Shown: positions 25,336-37,876, numbered from the stretch's first letter. The stretch is 64,000 nucleotides of DNA from Pseudocercospora fijiensis CIRAD86 (GCF_000340215.1 NW_006921542.1:576745-640744), one strand, 5' to 3'. The notes: generated by a model from the letters alone, not told the origin. Program-made: numbers and translations.

Positions 25336-25617
25336 TATTAGCTAGTAACCGGCCCTATACCTATAGGCTAGTTTTGAACCTATATAAGAGGCCTCCTTCT
25401 ATAGAGTAGACAGATTATTAACCTCGTATAGCACATTGTTTATGTCACACTTCTATAATGCCTATATTACAGGGCTCTAGTTATTAGCCTAAGCGATAGT
25501 CTCGTTATCCTATCTTGCTAAACATAGCTGCCCGTATTGCTATAGGTTATATTACCCTCGGTAGCCTGTACTATTGCTACAAGTAGTAGTGGTGGTGTTG
25601 GTTTCCGTCCTTTACTA
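25336..25617 (+). repeat. 3' LTR of copy B (first of two tandem LTRs)
   Basis: A 282-base LTR from TATTAGCTAG to CTTTACTA with a TATATAAG box near 25381. The next LTR starts 362 bases downstream. The intervening 80 bases repeat the pre-LTR sequence including the polypurine tract, so the unit duplicated is polypurine tract plus LTR. Confidence 0.93.
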
Positions 25618-25697
25618 AGAGCGCTAAGGATACATACATGTTTGTTTTAAGCGTGCCTTGTAAAACGTATCTAGTTAGATACGAAGAAAGGGAGGGA

Positions 25698-25979
25698 TAT
25701 TAGCTAGTAACCGGCCCTATACCTATAGGCTAGTTTTGAGCCTATATAAGAGGCCTCCTTCTATAGAGTAGATAGATTACTAACCTCGTATAGCATATTG
25801 TTTATATCACACTTCTATAATGCCTATATTGTAGGGCTCTAGTCTTTAGCCTAAGCAACCGTCTTATTATCCTATTATACTAAATATAGCTACCTATATT
25901 GCTATAGGTTATATTACCCTCGGTTGCCTATACTATTACTGCTAGTAGTAGTAGTAGTGTTAGTTTCCGTCCTTTACTA
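25698..25979 (+). repeat. second tandem LTR of family 1
   Basis: A 282-base LTR from TATTAGCTAG to CTTTACTA, preceded by its own polypurine tract at 25683-25696. It differs from the first copy mainly by transitions. It abuts the 3' end of the minus-strand element F. Confidence 0.92.
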
Positions 25980-25984
25980 GGTCG

Positions 25985-27540
25985 TATCTTTGTCTAAGTA
26001 CCCCTCCTACTATACCTCTCCCTATAGTCCGGGAGGGTTAAGATTACCGAAGTTTATATTACCGAAGCTCTATCCGATAATTATATATACTATATCTAAG
26101 GTAGACTCTACCTCGTCTTTAGCCTAATCGGTAGGCTCGGCGGCTTCTAGAATCGGCGGAATGTCTTTAGGGTCCGCAATTTCTCCGGCGGTTCTTAGGT
26201 TAACTATATATTTAACCGGGTAAATATTAAGATTCTTAGGGAGATCTAGTCCGTATACGTACGTACCGATTTTCTTTATAATTCGGAAGGGTCCTAGATT
26301 TTTCTAGTCGAGTTTTTTCGAAGGTTAGTTAGTTCTAATATACTATAAGCCGAGGTAAACGTAATCTCCGACTTAGTAATCTAGCGCGGCGCGTCTACGC
26401 TAATTAGCGTAGTGCTCGTGTGCTTCCTAGGTATATCTTATCTCGTCCTAGAGCTCTTAGTAGATCTAGGCTATCTAAAGAGCGAAGGTATCGGCGTCTC
26501 TTTCTAGATCGTTTGCTAGGGGCTCTAGTTCGGTTTCTACTAGTTCTATACCGGTTCGGGGGTAAAAACTAGTCGAAGCGTAGAAGGGCGTAGTCTTAAT
26601 CGTAGCTTATTCTTAATTGTTAATAGCAAATTAAATAGAAGGCGTTAATCCTAGCTAGTTATTTTAATAGTAATTATAGAAGCACCTAATAATTTGTTCG
26701 ATCTAAGCGTTAGCCCGTTCTATTTACCTATCGGTCTACGGGTAGTAAGCCGTTAAAAGGCGTACTTAGATTTTTAATCGCTCGTAGAAGCGCTTCTAGA
26801 AACGGGCAACGAAATTTAGGCCGCAATTAGATACAATTAATTCAAGTAGGCCGGTATCTTTCTATATATCTCGGTAGAAGACCTAAGCCGTATTCTTCGC
26901 TATTAGGCTACGGGCATTTAATACCTTCTTGCGTTTAGTAAGGCGGTAGACTACGACTAGTATATTTTAAAACTAGAGGCCGTTAAAGTCGAATCCTTTC
27001 GGTAGGCCTATAATAAAATCTATTAAAATATATTACTAAGGTCGTAGAGGAATTTTAAGAGGCTTTAGTAGTCCTTACGGCTTACGCGTATCTACTTTTA
27101 CTCTACGGTATACTACGTAGTTCTTAACGAATCGGTCGATATCTTAGTATAGATTAGGCTAGTAGTACTACCTCCGGAGCTGAGATAGTATCTTAGCTCG
27201 GCCGGGATATACTATTCCGAGAGGGTCGTAAGCTAAACGTATAATCTAATCGCGTAGATCTTCGAAATCCGAGACGTAGAGAGTATTCCTAAACGTTATA
27301 TAGGGCGCTCCGGATAGAGTTCTATAGAGCTCGTACTCCGAGAGAGAAACATTTTCGTATAACTATTCTTCGTTCTATAAAGTATAAATTAGGCCCTTAG
27401 TAAAAGCGTCTTCGGCGTACGCCGTCGTAAGCTACTACTCGAGTTAGGCAGGTTCGAGGAGGTTCTACACTTCTTCCTCGCTTTCCTAGTTACTATCCGA
27501 GCTTTCTAAGCTCGTATCTTCGTTGTCCGAGCTATCGTTA
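25985..27540 (-). pseudogene. integrase of element F
   Basis: From about 27360 down, a zinc-binding region is recognisable, with partly mutated His and Cys (YVVYRRVKV where a CxxC is expected). The core starts IDFIIGLPKG near 27000-27030, and the typical ERANA, IEQIIRCFYNYY and FAINN blocks lie at 26590-26700. The C-terminal domain contains GDYVYLG and LGPFRIIKKIG (26190-26380). No chromodomain was seen. It would catalyse cDNA insertion, but is broken by RIP stops. Confidence 0.85.
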
Positions 27541-28530
27541 TCTCCGAGAAAGGCGTTCGAGCGTTTCGTTTATAAGAGGAATTAGGTAGCGGTTCTTCTT
27601 CGTTAAGGCGTTAAGGCCCCGGTAGTCTACGTAGAAGCGGAGACCTCCGCCGGGTTTCTAGGCAAATATAACTAGTATAGTAGCTTCGGAGGAACTAGGG
27701 CGGATAAAGCCCTTTTATAAGTAGTCTTCTAGGTATTTCTTTAGTACAAGGAGCTTATCTCGAGATATATAGTAGAGAGGGCCGTACGGCGGCGGTTTAC
27801 CGTCGATTAATTCGATTTTATAGTCGATATCCGGCCGGTATAGCGGTAGAATATTAGCGTTCTTCTTCGAAAACTATTAAATTCGGTACTAATACTCCTT
27901 TAGTAGTTTCGTTCTCGGATCTGTTAGTTCTTCGTCGAACTTTCGGATAGCTTTCTAGATATTCTATATTATCGTAGCGAAGATCTAGGTACGTTTATCG
28001 CGGGTAAGACGCGAGAAGGCAGCCGCGCTAATAGCGAATATAGTACGATCTCGGGGAGTATCGAGAGTAGAACTAAATTCGCTAAAGTAGTACTCTATAT
28101 AATACTTACTCGTAAAGGATAGAGATTCGGAGGCCTAGTCGATAACCGGGCTATACTTTTTAAGCTAAGGAAGACTAAGAATAACGGAATAAGTCTTCGG
28201 GGAGTTTCGTAAGAAAAAACATAATATATTCGGTATACGGGCCGATAGTAATAGATAAGTAGTAGATCTAGGTTACCTTACCGGCGGCCGCGGTCGTACC
28301 GTTAAATATCTTTAACTCTCGAGCGTACGTAAGTTCTTAGAACGTTAAGCTAAGCTCTCTCGTATAGTCGTAATCTATAAACGAATAGCCGGTTGCGCCG
28401 TTATTAATAAGAGCTATAGTTTTTAATAATTTCTTTTAATTTCCTATTAACGTTTCTACTACGAAAGGCTAGTAAATTAACTCTTTCTCTATAGCTAAGC
28501 TAGAGAAAGGGAAGATAGTAGTAGATACTC
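27541..28530 (-). pseudogene. protease and N-terminal RT of element F
   Basis: The aspartic protease motif appears as INNGATG at about 28388-28415, where D-[ST]-G is expected; the first Asp seems to have become Asn. The segment ending KLPED follows. RT starts near 27820 with GKPPPYGPLYYIS and [15 protein letters not shown], typical of gypsy RT, and stops after ETLERLSR at about 27545. The catalytic YxDD box and all of RNase H are missing; the sequence jumps to an acidic linker before the integrase. Confidence 0.8.
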
Positions 28531-28732
28531 TTAATTTCGGAACGAATAAACCTTATAAGCGACTATATATAGGGTTTAAGCTTTTCCCTAGCCGCTTAAA
28601 GTAGCGCTAGCTAGTAAAGGCGTATCTAGAGTCGTAACATTCGCGGCGGCGACTCGCTATATCGTTAGCGTATTTAGCCGGCTAACGAGAGATAGATAGA
28701 GGCGAGTAATATATCCTTTTATACTATAGTAG

Positions 28733-29014
28733 TATTAGCTAGTAACTAGCCCTATATATATAGACTAGGGTTTAAGCCTATAAAAGAGGCCTCCTTCTAT
28801 ATAGTAGATATATTATTATCCTCGTATAGTATATTATTTATATCGCACTTCTATAATGCCTATATTATAGGGCTCTAGTTATTAGCCTAAGCGACAGTCT
28901 TATTATCCTATCTTACTAAACATAGCTGCCTATATCAATATAGGTTATATTACGCTCGGTTGCCTATACTATTGCTACTAGTAGTAGTAGTATTGTTAGT
29001 TACCGTCCTTTATT
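28733..29014 (+). repeat. 5' LTR of copy C
   Basis: 282 bases from TATTAGCTAG to CCTTTATTA with a TATAAAAG box near 28785. Followed by the same TAGAGCCGAAGG sequence as in copy B. Confidence 0.92.
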
Positions 29015-29810
29015 AGAGCCGAAGGTAGGGCTATCTCTTTATATCTAATAGGTATAGGTATATCGAAGGTAGTCTTAGGGTACGATAAGAGCCTACGATA
29101 TAGACGATATAGAAGTATCTTAAGAGGCTATTACGACAAGCTAAGAACCTCTTAATAAGGGCACCGCTTAAACCGCGAAAAGCTACAAACCCTTAGGACT
29201 ATTATAGCTTAGGGCCTAGTCTACGACTATAGCTAGTTTCTAAGTACTCGGCTCCGGGTCGAAGACCTATTTAGTACCGCTTACTCGAGATAAGCCCCGC
29301 CTAAGGAGGAGATAGATTAATTACCTATCGACCTTACTAGGCCCCGCTAAGACTATCGATAGATAGCAAATTCTAAAATCTAGATTATAGGTCGGATCGC
29401 CGGGGAGTTACCCTATTAATCGGATAGATTGTTTCCGGATTCGTAGCCTCGCTTAGATAGTACTTAGCCTTCTACTAAGGAAAGAAGGTTACCGCCCCCC
29501 TATCTAGCTAAAGGAGATAATAAGAGTTAGTAGAGGAGCTAGTTTCTAGAATCTAGGTATAAATAGAGATTATAGTCCCTTCCTCCGAGCGGCTTTCGTC
29601 TAGGTTTACTAAGTTACTAAATTAAGCTCCTAGAGGTGTTTAGGCGACCCCTAGGAGGCTAAATCCTAATACTACCCTAGGGGTAATATTAGAAGTAAAA
29701 CAGCCTAGTATACTATTTTCTCGCGTAGTAATATCGAAACTAAATATACTAAAAACACCTTTATATAGTATTTTATTTTAACTATTTTACAAACAATTAA
29801 ATAAGCTCTA
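29015..29810 (+). other. 5' leader of copy C
   Basis: About 800 bases with no ORF, colinear with 13632-14450. It has a TATAAATA at 29558-29565, a weakened stem-loop near 29625-29660 and the palindrome at 29664-29694. Confidence 0.65.
29664..29694. repeat. palindrome in 5' leader, copy C
   Basis: CTAATACTACCC facing GGGGTAATATTAG around CCTAGG, matching the copy B site at 14303. Confidence 0.8.
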
Positions 29811-32800
29811 GCGAAAACGAGTATTAAGAATTAGCAGAATCCTCTAACTCCGATAACCTCCCTAATCCTATTAACGAGGAAATTAGGTAGCGACTAGTTA
29901 ATATAAGCGCTACCTAACTAGGAGAGCCTCCTAGGCCCTCTACGCTAGAGGCACTCTATAATGTCCTTATAAAGATAATAGAGAAGCAAACTAAGCTTCT
30001 CCGTTAAAATAGGCGTCGCCTATCTAAGCTAGGAAGCGGTAGGAACCCTTTATTCGAAGGGTAGAACGCTATAGCGTACGTAGAACGTTTTAAGAATAGC
30101 TTAGTTAAGTACGAACTCGATAAGGAATCCGACTAGTATAAGATCCGGTCTCTTACGAGGACTACTACTACTAAGCTTTACCGAACCCTTAGAACCCTAG
30201 TTAGCTACCTAGAAAAGGACGACAAGTCTAATACCGACTAGGAGACCTTTAAGTAGGCCTTTCTAAGGGAGTATCGGGAGTACGATAGCCGTCGTATTAA
30301 AGGCAGTCGCGCGTAGCTCGAGGCCCTCTACTTAGTAAGGCGCTCTAAGGATAACGACCTAAAGGAGTATATCCGCGAATTTATTAAGTTAGCGGACGGT
30401 ATCGACTAGAAGGACCTCGAGAATTCTTAAAGAACGAGGCTACTCCGCTAGGGGTTGCCGTAGCCTACGGCTTAGCGTATCTTCCGTCGCTATAAGCCTA
30501 GCGAGGCCGATCCTAAGAGCTTTAGAAGGTACAAAGAGGTCCTAGTATATATTAAGGCCGATATCGATAGCTCCGCTAATACGAGGAAGTTTATCTACGG
30601 CGAAGATAGAAATAACCTAGTTTAGGTTAGGAACGAAGCTATAGGAAATAGGGGACCTAAGTTCCTTCCTAAATCGTAAAACGGTCCTAAGACCGTAACG
30701 CCTACTATTACTAAATACTCTTAGGACGTTACGGACTTAGCTAAATCCCTCGCCTAGCTTAACCTTAATACAAAAGTATTATAGCGAGTTAGGGAGGTTA
30801 TTAATACTAGTATACTAGAGGACGTGCTACTAGTCTACTAGGTTTCCGATCCTAACTACCCTAAAGCCCCTTTAGTTAATATCTACGCTATACGGAAGAT
30901 CTATTCTAACTTAGATAGTAAGTACTAGATATATAGCGGATTTAAATATATCTAATCGGCCTACCCTATCTAGAAAGAGCTTCTTAATAGGAAGCTTGTT
31001 ATACAAGTAAATAGTCGGTTCTACTATATAGATACCGGCGATAAGATTAACTTCGAATAGGATCGGAGAGCCTTAAAGCTACCTTAACTAAGAAACCTTC
31101 TAGAGAAGAAGTATAGCGGCAAGATCGAGTTTAAGGAGGCTAGAAATAGTACCCTCGCCGCTATTACTAAACGGGAAACTTAGAAGGTTAGGGCTAAATA
31201 GGTTAAGGAGCGAAGTAGCGACGGTACTACTAAGGCCGTTAAAGTTAACTTTGTTTCTTAGGACTAGGACGCAGTCGCTAACGTTTACGCGGTTACGAAT
31301 AATAGTATAGGTACCTACGCTACTACGAGGTCCTAAACCTAGTCCTAAGCTAAGGGTAAAGGCCCGTAGAACCCTACTCGCCCTAGTATAGCAGCCCCTA
31401 CTAGGATACTAAAAAGCAAGGCGGCCGACAAGGCTAAGTAATAGCGAGAGTTAACCGCTAAAACTAAGACTCTCTAGATAGCTAGAGACCGCGCTGCCCG
31501 AGCTAGCACTATATCTATAGAAAGCCTAGCTATTCTAGAGACTCTAGAGGTTAATATAGAAGATAATACTACCGACATTAGTAGTACCCTAGGTCTAGCT
31601 AACCTACTAGCCTATAAGCGGAAGTTAGCCGACCCTAAGAGCTTTCGCTTTAATAGGTATATAAAGAAGTATAGTGCTAGCTCTACTAACTCCTTAGAGG
31701 CAAACGCGCTCTTCTAGGCTTTATAGTTCTTAGACCTTAAGTCTAACGTATCTATAGGAGAGCTACTAGTATACTGTTTACCTACTAACCTATTCTAGAG
31801 CCGAATCCCTAACGATACTATCTTTATAAAAGACCTCGCTACCCTCCGAAGGAAATAGGGACGAGAATACTATATCGATGTCTCTTCCCTATAGTTCCTC
31901 CCTAAATTTTTAGGTACCCTAGAGTTAGTAGGAGACGAATCGGTAGTCTTTAAGAACTAGGAGACTATCGATAATACTAACGAAGAGGGGGTTAAGGAGA
32001 TAGGCCGAGGTAATAGTAATAATGCCTCGGACCCTGCTTTAGTTTTAGTTTCTATTAAGACTATCCGGTTTACTAGCTAATAAATCGGTCGAGTAGGACC
32101 TCCTCGACCTAAGGAACTTTACTCTATCCCTAATAATATAGACCTTTCCGTAGTTACCTGTTCCTTCGCCGTCGTCCCCGCTATTTATATTTAAGTTACT
32201 ATCGGAAGCTATAGTTAGTAGATACTAGTAATGCTTAATAATAGTTCGGGGTTACTTATTATAAGCGAGCTTTAGGCTAAACAGCTTAAGCTGCTAATAA
32301 ACAGAGACGTTTCCCTCGGTATATAGGGAATAAATAGGGAAGTTTAGCTAGTAGGTACCTGCTATAATGTTATAGTAGATGCCTTTAGTATATGTTTTGC
32401 CTTTACCTTCTAGATTACCGCCGACCTAAACACGCTAATTATTCTAGGTCGACTATAGTCTCGTATAACCCGGGGTATCTAGCGCAACTACGACGATAGC
32501 TCCTAGGAAGGGACTATTACTAACTAGAAGGGCAACCGAGTCGTATTTACTAGTTATATCGGAAACACTAGCTATAGGTCCTACGAGGATATCCTTACTA
32601 CTTCTAAACGATCTTCGGGAAACGCTATAGCGCGGTTATAAGACCGGCAATCTGCGCTAGAAGTTAGTATAGCTTAAATAGGTTATATCTAGAAGTGCGC
32701 CGCTCCGTACGTTAAGGCAAGTTTCTAGGTTCTATACTAAGGAGACGAATGCTCGAGGCGGTAGCGAATATAATATAGCTAGCGAGTATAATATAACGAC

Positions 32801-32898
32801 TACCTAGTATACGAGTTAAGGTAATAATACTATTATATATATCTTCGCCGAAGGCGGGCCTACCCGAATCCGGACTAACTAATTAGAGCGCGAGTCTA
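29811..32898 (+). pseudogene. gag-protease of copy C
   Basis: Starts at ATA 29811 in the same AGC-TCT-AGC context as copy B. Zinc knuckle relic near 30925-30970, with Cys and His codons changed to TAC or TAT. Retropepsin-like part around 32230-32470. A short duplication of a TATAATATAGC-like stretch near 32770 is specific to this copy. Many TAG and TAA stops. Confidence 0.75.
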
Positions 32899-32918
32899 AT
32901 ACTACCCGGGGGTATTAT
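32896..32918. repeat. palindrome at gag/pol boundary, copy C
   Basis: CTAATACTACCCGGGGGTATTAT. One C is missing at the centre relative to copies A and B, so the reading frame across it differs. Confidence 0.8.
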
Positions 32919-33778
32919 CACGAATCTAACGTTTTCGCCGGCGTTATAAATTAGGACTACTAGCTATATACCTATCGACTTAAGGAGACTTCTAAAGAAG
33001 TTTACGCGCTGTTTTATTACGCTAATCTCTAGGCCTAGCGATAAAGAGAGAGAGCTCGGGTTCTACGAGCGATTAGTATATATACCCTATATAAGAGGGT
33101 AGCTAATAAGATTAAGCCCGTAAAGGGTAGCGTATATATTACCGATAGGTCTAATCCTAGCGGAAATCCTAACTAGCGATAAAAGTACCTTAACTAGGAA
33201 GTAATATTACTACCTAGGGATAGTCTATACGACTAGAAGTATATTAATAAGAAGTTCTCTACTATTCCTAGGGGTTTAAGACTAACGCCGGAGAGGCTCG
33301 CGAAGATTAAACCTAGTATAGAGCTTTTAGAACTTAAACTAGACCTGCTATACGAGCTTCTATATAATCGCGAAGCCGTATTAGTATATAACTTTATATA
33401 TCTAGGTAGGATTAATCCGGAGGTTGCCTCTCTATAGACGATCCGAACGATCGAATATAAGCCCTAGGCCTATCTAGGTTTTAAGCTAAACCTAAGCCTA
33501 CGAGGTATAGTTAAGGATATAATACGATAGCGTATAAAGGCCGGTATACTGGAGCCTTCCTATGCCTCGTATCGTAATCTATACTTCCTAGTCTAAAAGA
33601 AGATAGCTCCTAGGGAGCTAAAGAGGTACCGGCTAATTAACGCTACGTAAAAGTTTAATATAGTTACGATTAGAGATACTAACCTTCCCCCGGAGACTAA
33701 TAGGTTCTTAGAAGCCTTTACTAACTATATTATAGCCTTACTAGTTAATGTTTTCTTAGGCTACGACTAGATTCCCCT
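32899..33778 (+). pseudogene. 5' part of pol, copy C
   Basis: Begins at ATA 32899 in the palindrome and runs through the N-terminal RT (RLINAT, LPPETNRF, VFLGYD-stop-IP). It is then cut at 33778 by the LTR of element E. The RT catalytic box, RNase H and integrase are absent. Confidence 0.85.
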
Positions 33779-33976
33779 TGTTAGGACTAAAGAGGTTATA
33801 CGTAATTAGTATATAACCGGGCTCGAGTAAAGCTAGGGTCTTAATGCCTTAGGTAGGGCTTAGCGCTTAGCAATAGGCTAACTTGCCTACCTTCCTCCCT
33901 CTCCTCCTAGCTCCTTATCGAATACTACCTATACCTACGACTACCCTATCTACCTGCTAATATAACCCTTCTTATA
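33779..33976 (+). repeat. 5' LTR of copy E
   Basis: 198 bases starting TGTTAGGACTAAAGAGG and ending CTTCTTATA, followed by TAGTATTCGATCTACCC (probably TGG... before RIP, the primer-binding site), as in D. Confidence 0.92.
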
Positions 33977-34039
33977 TAGTATTCGATCTACCCTTTAAGG
34001 GTAGTAGCTAGATAGTCCTTATTTCAAGCTTTTAGCGGT

Positions 34040-35594
34040 ATAGCTACGAAAACCGTTAATCTAACTATATTACGCCCGAAGAACGGGACCTATACGTACT
34101 ATTCTACTAAAACAACCGTACTAATTATTAAGTAAGGCCTTCTATACGGCCTATTATACTAAGTTAATCGCACTAAGTCGATACCTACTAATTCCGCTAT
34201 ATCCGTACTATAGGGGCCTATAATACATTATCGGTATTATCCCTTATTATAATAGCCGGCTTATTACGAAGCAACAACAACAATCGCGGCGCCGCTAGCA
34301 GCGCTAGCAATAACAACACTAGTAGTATAGTGCCTACCGAAGTACCTACTAAAGTGCCTCCTACTAAAGAACCTACTAGAGGGCCTACTAAAGAACCTAT
34401 AATCGAAGGGGATAACCTATCGTTGCCCGTTAACGACATTCTTAGCAATATTATTAATCGACGATATAGCTAACTAGCCTTTAGCCCCTAACCTGTAGGG
34501 AGACTTTAAGAAGCCACTTAAAACAGGCTTACTGCCCTACGTTAAGAGTAGTAGCTAAAGGATAACCTCCTCGAGCTTCGCCGCCTTTAAGAGGCCCTAA
34601 CAACTAATACTAAACTAGTAGTAGGGCCTTCCTCGCTACTTATTTAAAAGAAGGATACTAAGCTTAAAGACTGTACCGTATTTAATAGCTCTAGCCGCAA
34701 GCAGTATAATAATTATATACGCGATTATAAATTAAACTAGCGGAATGTACTAAGGGCCCTACTAGACGACTATTCGTTAGTCGTCTATGCTATGCAATAC
34801 ATTAATAGGGACCTAAAGCGTACCTAGGATAACTACTTTAACTCCCTTACTAATTAGACCGCTGTTTAGTAGCAAACCTATAAAACGATTATACTAGCTA
34901 CCCTTAGAAACCCTATACTAAGTAATAACACGCTTAGGACTAGTACCTTCGGGCTAAATAAAAGACTAATTAATCGGCTCGCTTATTCGAGGCCTATTTA
35001 AAGACCCTCGAGGACGACCTTCTAGCTAAGACTAATTCTATATAGATCTTAGAGATACGCCCGAAACTTAGGTAGGAGCTTATCCTTAAATTGGACCGCC
35101 GTCGTATATTCGAACAGGCCAACCTAATACGCATTTAATTTATAGTCGAAGTAGAAACAGCCGAACGAGCTATTTAGCTCTAGTAACGACTAGAATCGAG
35201 TATCCGACTAGCTAGTACTAACCGTAGCAACTGTAGCCGTAGAGGCAATAGCTAAGGGTCCTACTAGAACAACAATACTAACAATAGGAATAGTAATAAC
35301 GACCGTAGAAGGGGCCGTAGCCGGCGGCTATATAGAGGAGGCCGTAATAGGGGCCGTAGAAGGGGCTCGTATCCCTAAAATGCTAATCGCTTAACTAATA
35401 ATAGCAGCAATAGCGGCTATAGCAATCCCCTAACCGGATTAAAGTGCTTTAACTACGATAGCACTAGCTATCTACTAGGCTAATACGACAAACCTAAGGA
35501 CTAGGCCCGAATCGACCGTACTACCGCTAAGTACCGAAAGCACCTCTTAGCAGCTAACGCTACCCCTGTAGGCCAACCTTCGAAAAAAGAATAA
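34040..35594 (+). pseudogene. gag of copy E
   Basis: Likely begins at ATA 34040 (MAT... in the D counterpart). A polar stretch rich in Asn, Ser and Thr with PTKEP-type repeats lies near 34265-34450. A capsid-like region follows, then a Gly/Arg-rich segment (GRGRG-like) near 35290-35370 and a CCHC relic near 35445-35490. It ends with AAA-AAA-GAA-TAA at 35583-35594, matching gag of D. Small indels relative to D put parts in different frames. The apparent opposite-strand ORF at 34218-34448 is a shadow of this gene. Confidence 0.75.
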
Positions 35595-37860
35595 GCGCCG
35601 TACTAACTATTAGCCTTATACGGCGTAAAACTATCGATATCGTGCTAGCTATTATACGTACCTATCTTGTATAGGACATGTATAGAGCTAACTATAAGAC
35701 TAAGGTTACGCTAGATCTAGGAAATTCAGTTAATGCCCTTATTAGCTATCGCCTAGCTAAGCAATTAGACCTTCGACAATTTAATAGGGCTAGCCTACTA
35801 ACCCTTGCTTAGTTTAATAACGCTCGGCACTTAACCTACAGGGCCTACTATATTCCTATAGTTCTAAGAGACGACCTCGGCAACGAGCGCCTACTAGACT
35901 TTACTACCTACGTAGTAGATATAGACAATCTATATAGGGGAGCTACTATTATTATTAGTAACCCTATTCTTAAGTATTACGCCGCAGCTATAGACCTAGG
36001 CAGCTAATAGTAGCGATTTAGAATTGCTAGGAAAGAGGATATTAAATACATTAACGCTAGCGAGTATCCTAACGATATTAGAGTCCTATTTATCGGCAAC
36101 CTAATACCTGCCGTAGCTAACCTAATAATCGACCTATTAGGTAATAACGATAAACCTATGCCCCCTAATAGTATAAACCCTTATTAGCTTGCTCGTGTAC
36201 TATAGCCTGTTCGAGAGACCTATATTAATATATTTAAACACTACCTAGCATCGACATTGCCTATGTTTAAAGAGACGGACTATAAGATCGATATTATATA
36301 GGGCAAAGAGGTCCCCTTTAGGCCCCTCTACAACCTTAGTAAACGCGAGCTTGCTATACTACGTAAGTACCTAGATAAGAACCTAGCTAATAGTCGAATT
36401 TAGTATAGTAACAGCCCTACTAGTGCACTAATCCTATTTGTTCCTAAGAAGGATAGTAGCCTACGTTTATACGTTAACTACCGTAGACTTAATGCTGTTA
36501 CTATTAAAGACCGCTGTCTACTTCCGCTTATTAATAAGACCCTCGATCGCCTTTTTAGCGCCTACTTCTATACTATATTAGACATTAAGGACGCCTATTA
36601 CCGCATTCGCATTCGTAAGGGTAATAAATAGAAGACGGCCTTCCGCACTCGCTATAGCTATTTTAAGTACTTAGTTATACTATTCGGCCTAGCTAATGCC
36701 CCTATAACATTCTAGTCCTATATTAATCGGGCCCTTTTAGGCCTATTAGACTACCTCTATATAGTCTACCTTAACGATATCCTAGTCTATATACACTTAC
36801 CTAACATTGCGGAATATTAGGCCGCCGTACGTAAGGTGCTCGACCGCCTACGGGCCTATAGCTTATATTGCAAGCCTTCTAAATGCACCTTTACTACTAA
36901 AGAAGTGCCCTTCTTTAGCTTCCTCGTATTAACTAAGGGTGTTAAGGCTAATCCTTATCGGATTAAGACTATTACTAAGTAGCTAACCCCTACTAGTATT
37001 AAAGAGCTTTAATTATTCCTCGGCTTCGCTAATTTCTATCCTCGCTTTATTAAGGGCTATTTACGGCATATAATGCCCCTAACTAAGCTTACTAAAACTA
37101 AGGCCAACCCGACTAGAGAATTCAAATAGACTAACAAAGCATAAGCCGCTTTTAACGGTTTAAAGCAGCGCTTTACAAAAGTCCCCTTATTACACTATTT
37201 CGTACTAAGTAGGCAGATCCGTATTAAGACTAACGCTTTACAGTTCGCTATATTAGCTATTATATTATAGCAGGCTAATAACACCTACTAGTACCTAATT
37301 GCCTTCTTCTTACGAAAAATAATCGATATAGAGCGTCGCTACGAGACCTACGAGTAAGAGCTCTTAGCAATCGTTAAAGCCTTTAAGTACTAGCGTTACT
37401 ATCTCGATAGTGCTTAGCACACTATCTAGGTCTATACGGACTATAACAACTTTCGTAGAATTACGAAGGTTACTAGGGTTATAGGTCGATAGGCTAGATA
37501 GGCCGTCTACCTCGCCGGATTCGATTTTAATATATTATACCGGCTAGGCGTAAGTAACCCTACCGATAGCCTATCGAGGCGACCTAATTACGATAGCGAG
37601 ACTTAGCAATCTATTAATTTATTGTTTCTAACCCTATAGTATAAGATTGCTATAGCCCGTATTATTAATAAGCAAGCGTAGGATAAGCGGCTTACCGGAC
37701 TCCGCGACGGCTCGAAGTATATTAATACTCTTGCTATATTAATAGTACGTATTAAGGCAAGGGCTAAGGACATAGATAGGAGAAGTTATAATAACTCCCT
37801 AGTCGATATCGCTATATATAGTAATAGCGATTAAAGTACTACTATAGTTCGTTACGAAAA
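35595..37860 (+). pseudogene. protease-RT-RNase H of copy E
   Basis: A retropepsin-like segment (LDLGNSV) near 35715 is followed by RT at about 36240-36980, with the block LVILFGLANAP. The catalytic box reads YLND at about 36770. RNase H follows to about 37560 (KTNALQFAI-like, LSRRPNYDS). The sequence then diverges and stops near 37860. The loss of one catalytic Asp and the many TAG/TAA stops indicate RIP decay. Confidence 0.82.
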
Positions 37861-37876
37861 CTTTTTTTCTAATCGC

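Larger units (their letters stand above)
13351..25617 (+). mobile_element. Ty3/gypsy-like LTR element, family 1, copy B (full length)
   Basis: Full-length copy of about 12.3 kb between the LTRs at 13351 and 25336. Order: LTR, long 5' leader, gag-protease, pol in -1 frame, noncoding spacer, ORF2, polypurine tract, LTR. It is unusually long for a gypsy element because of ORF2. All three reading frames can be followed end to end with few or no indels, so the decay is almost entirely by point transitions. Five palindromes mark its module boundaries. Confidence 0.92.
25980..28732 (-). mobile_element. minus-strand gypsy fragment F, internally deleted
   Basis: Reading from 28732 down, the fragment holds a gag tail, a retropepsin, the N-terminal part of RT, then (after an internal deletion) the integrase zinc domain, core and C-terminal domain. 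No LTR of its own was found. The left end abuts the family 1 LTR at 25979 and the right end abuts the LTR of copy C at 28733. Its sequence differs from families 1 and 2. It is RIP-decayed like the rest. Confidence 0.82.
28733..33778 (+). mobile_element. family 1 LTR element, copy C, truncated in RT
   Basis: 5' LTR, leader, gag-protease and the first 880 bases of pol are present. The element stops inside RT, right after the GYD-stop-IP block, where element E begins. The missing pol half, ORF2 and 3' LTR are not found in the window. It is more diverged than A and B are from each other, with small indels, and is probably an older copy. It may have inserted into element F. Confidence 0.88.
33779..37860 (+). 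mobile_element. gypsy family 2, copy E, 5' half
   Basis: Same family as the complete element D: 5' LTR, gag, protease, RT and RNase H. Homology to D fades around 37780-37860, before the integrase, where the non-LTR block begins. The 3' half and 3' LTR are not in the window. It interrupts RT of copy C; the base pair TG at its start is intact. Confidence 0.88.
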
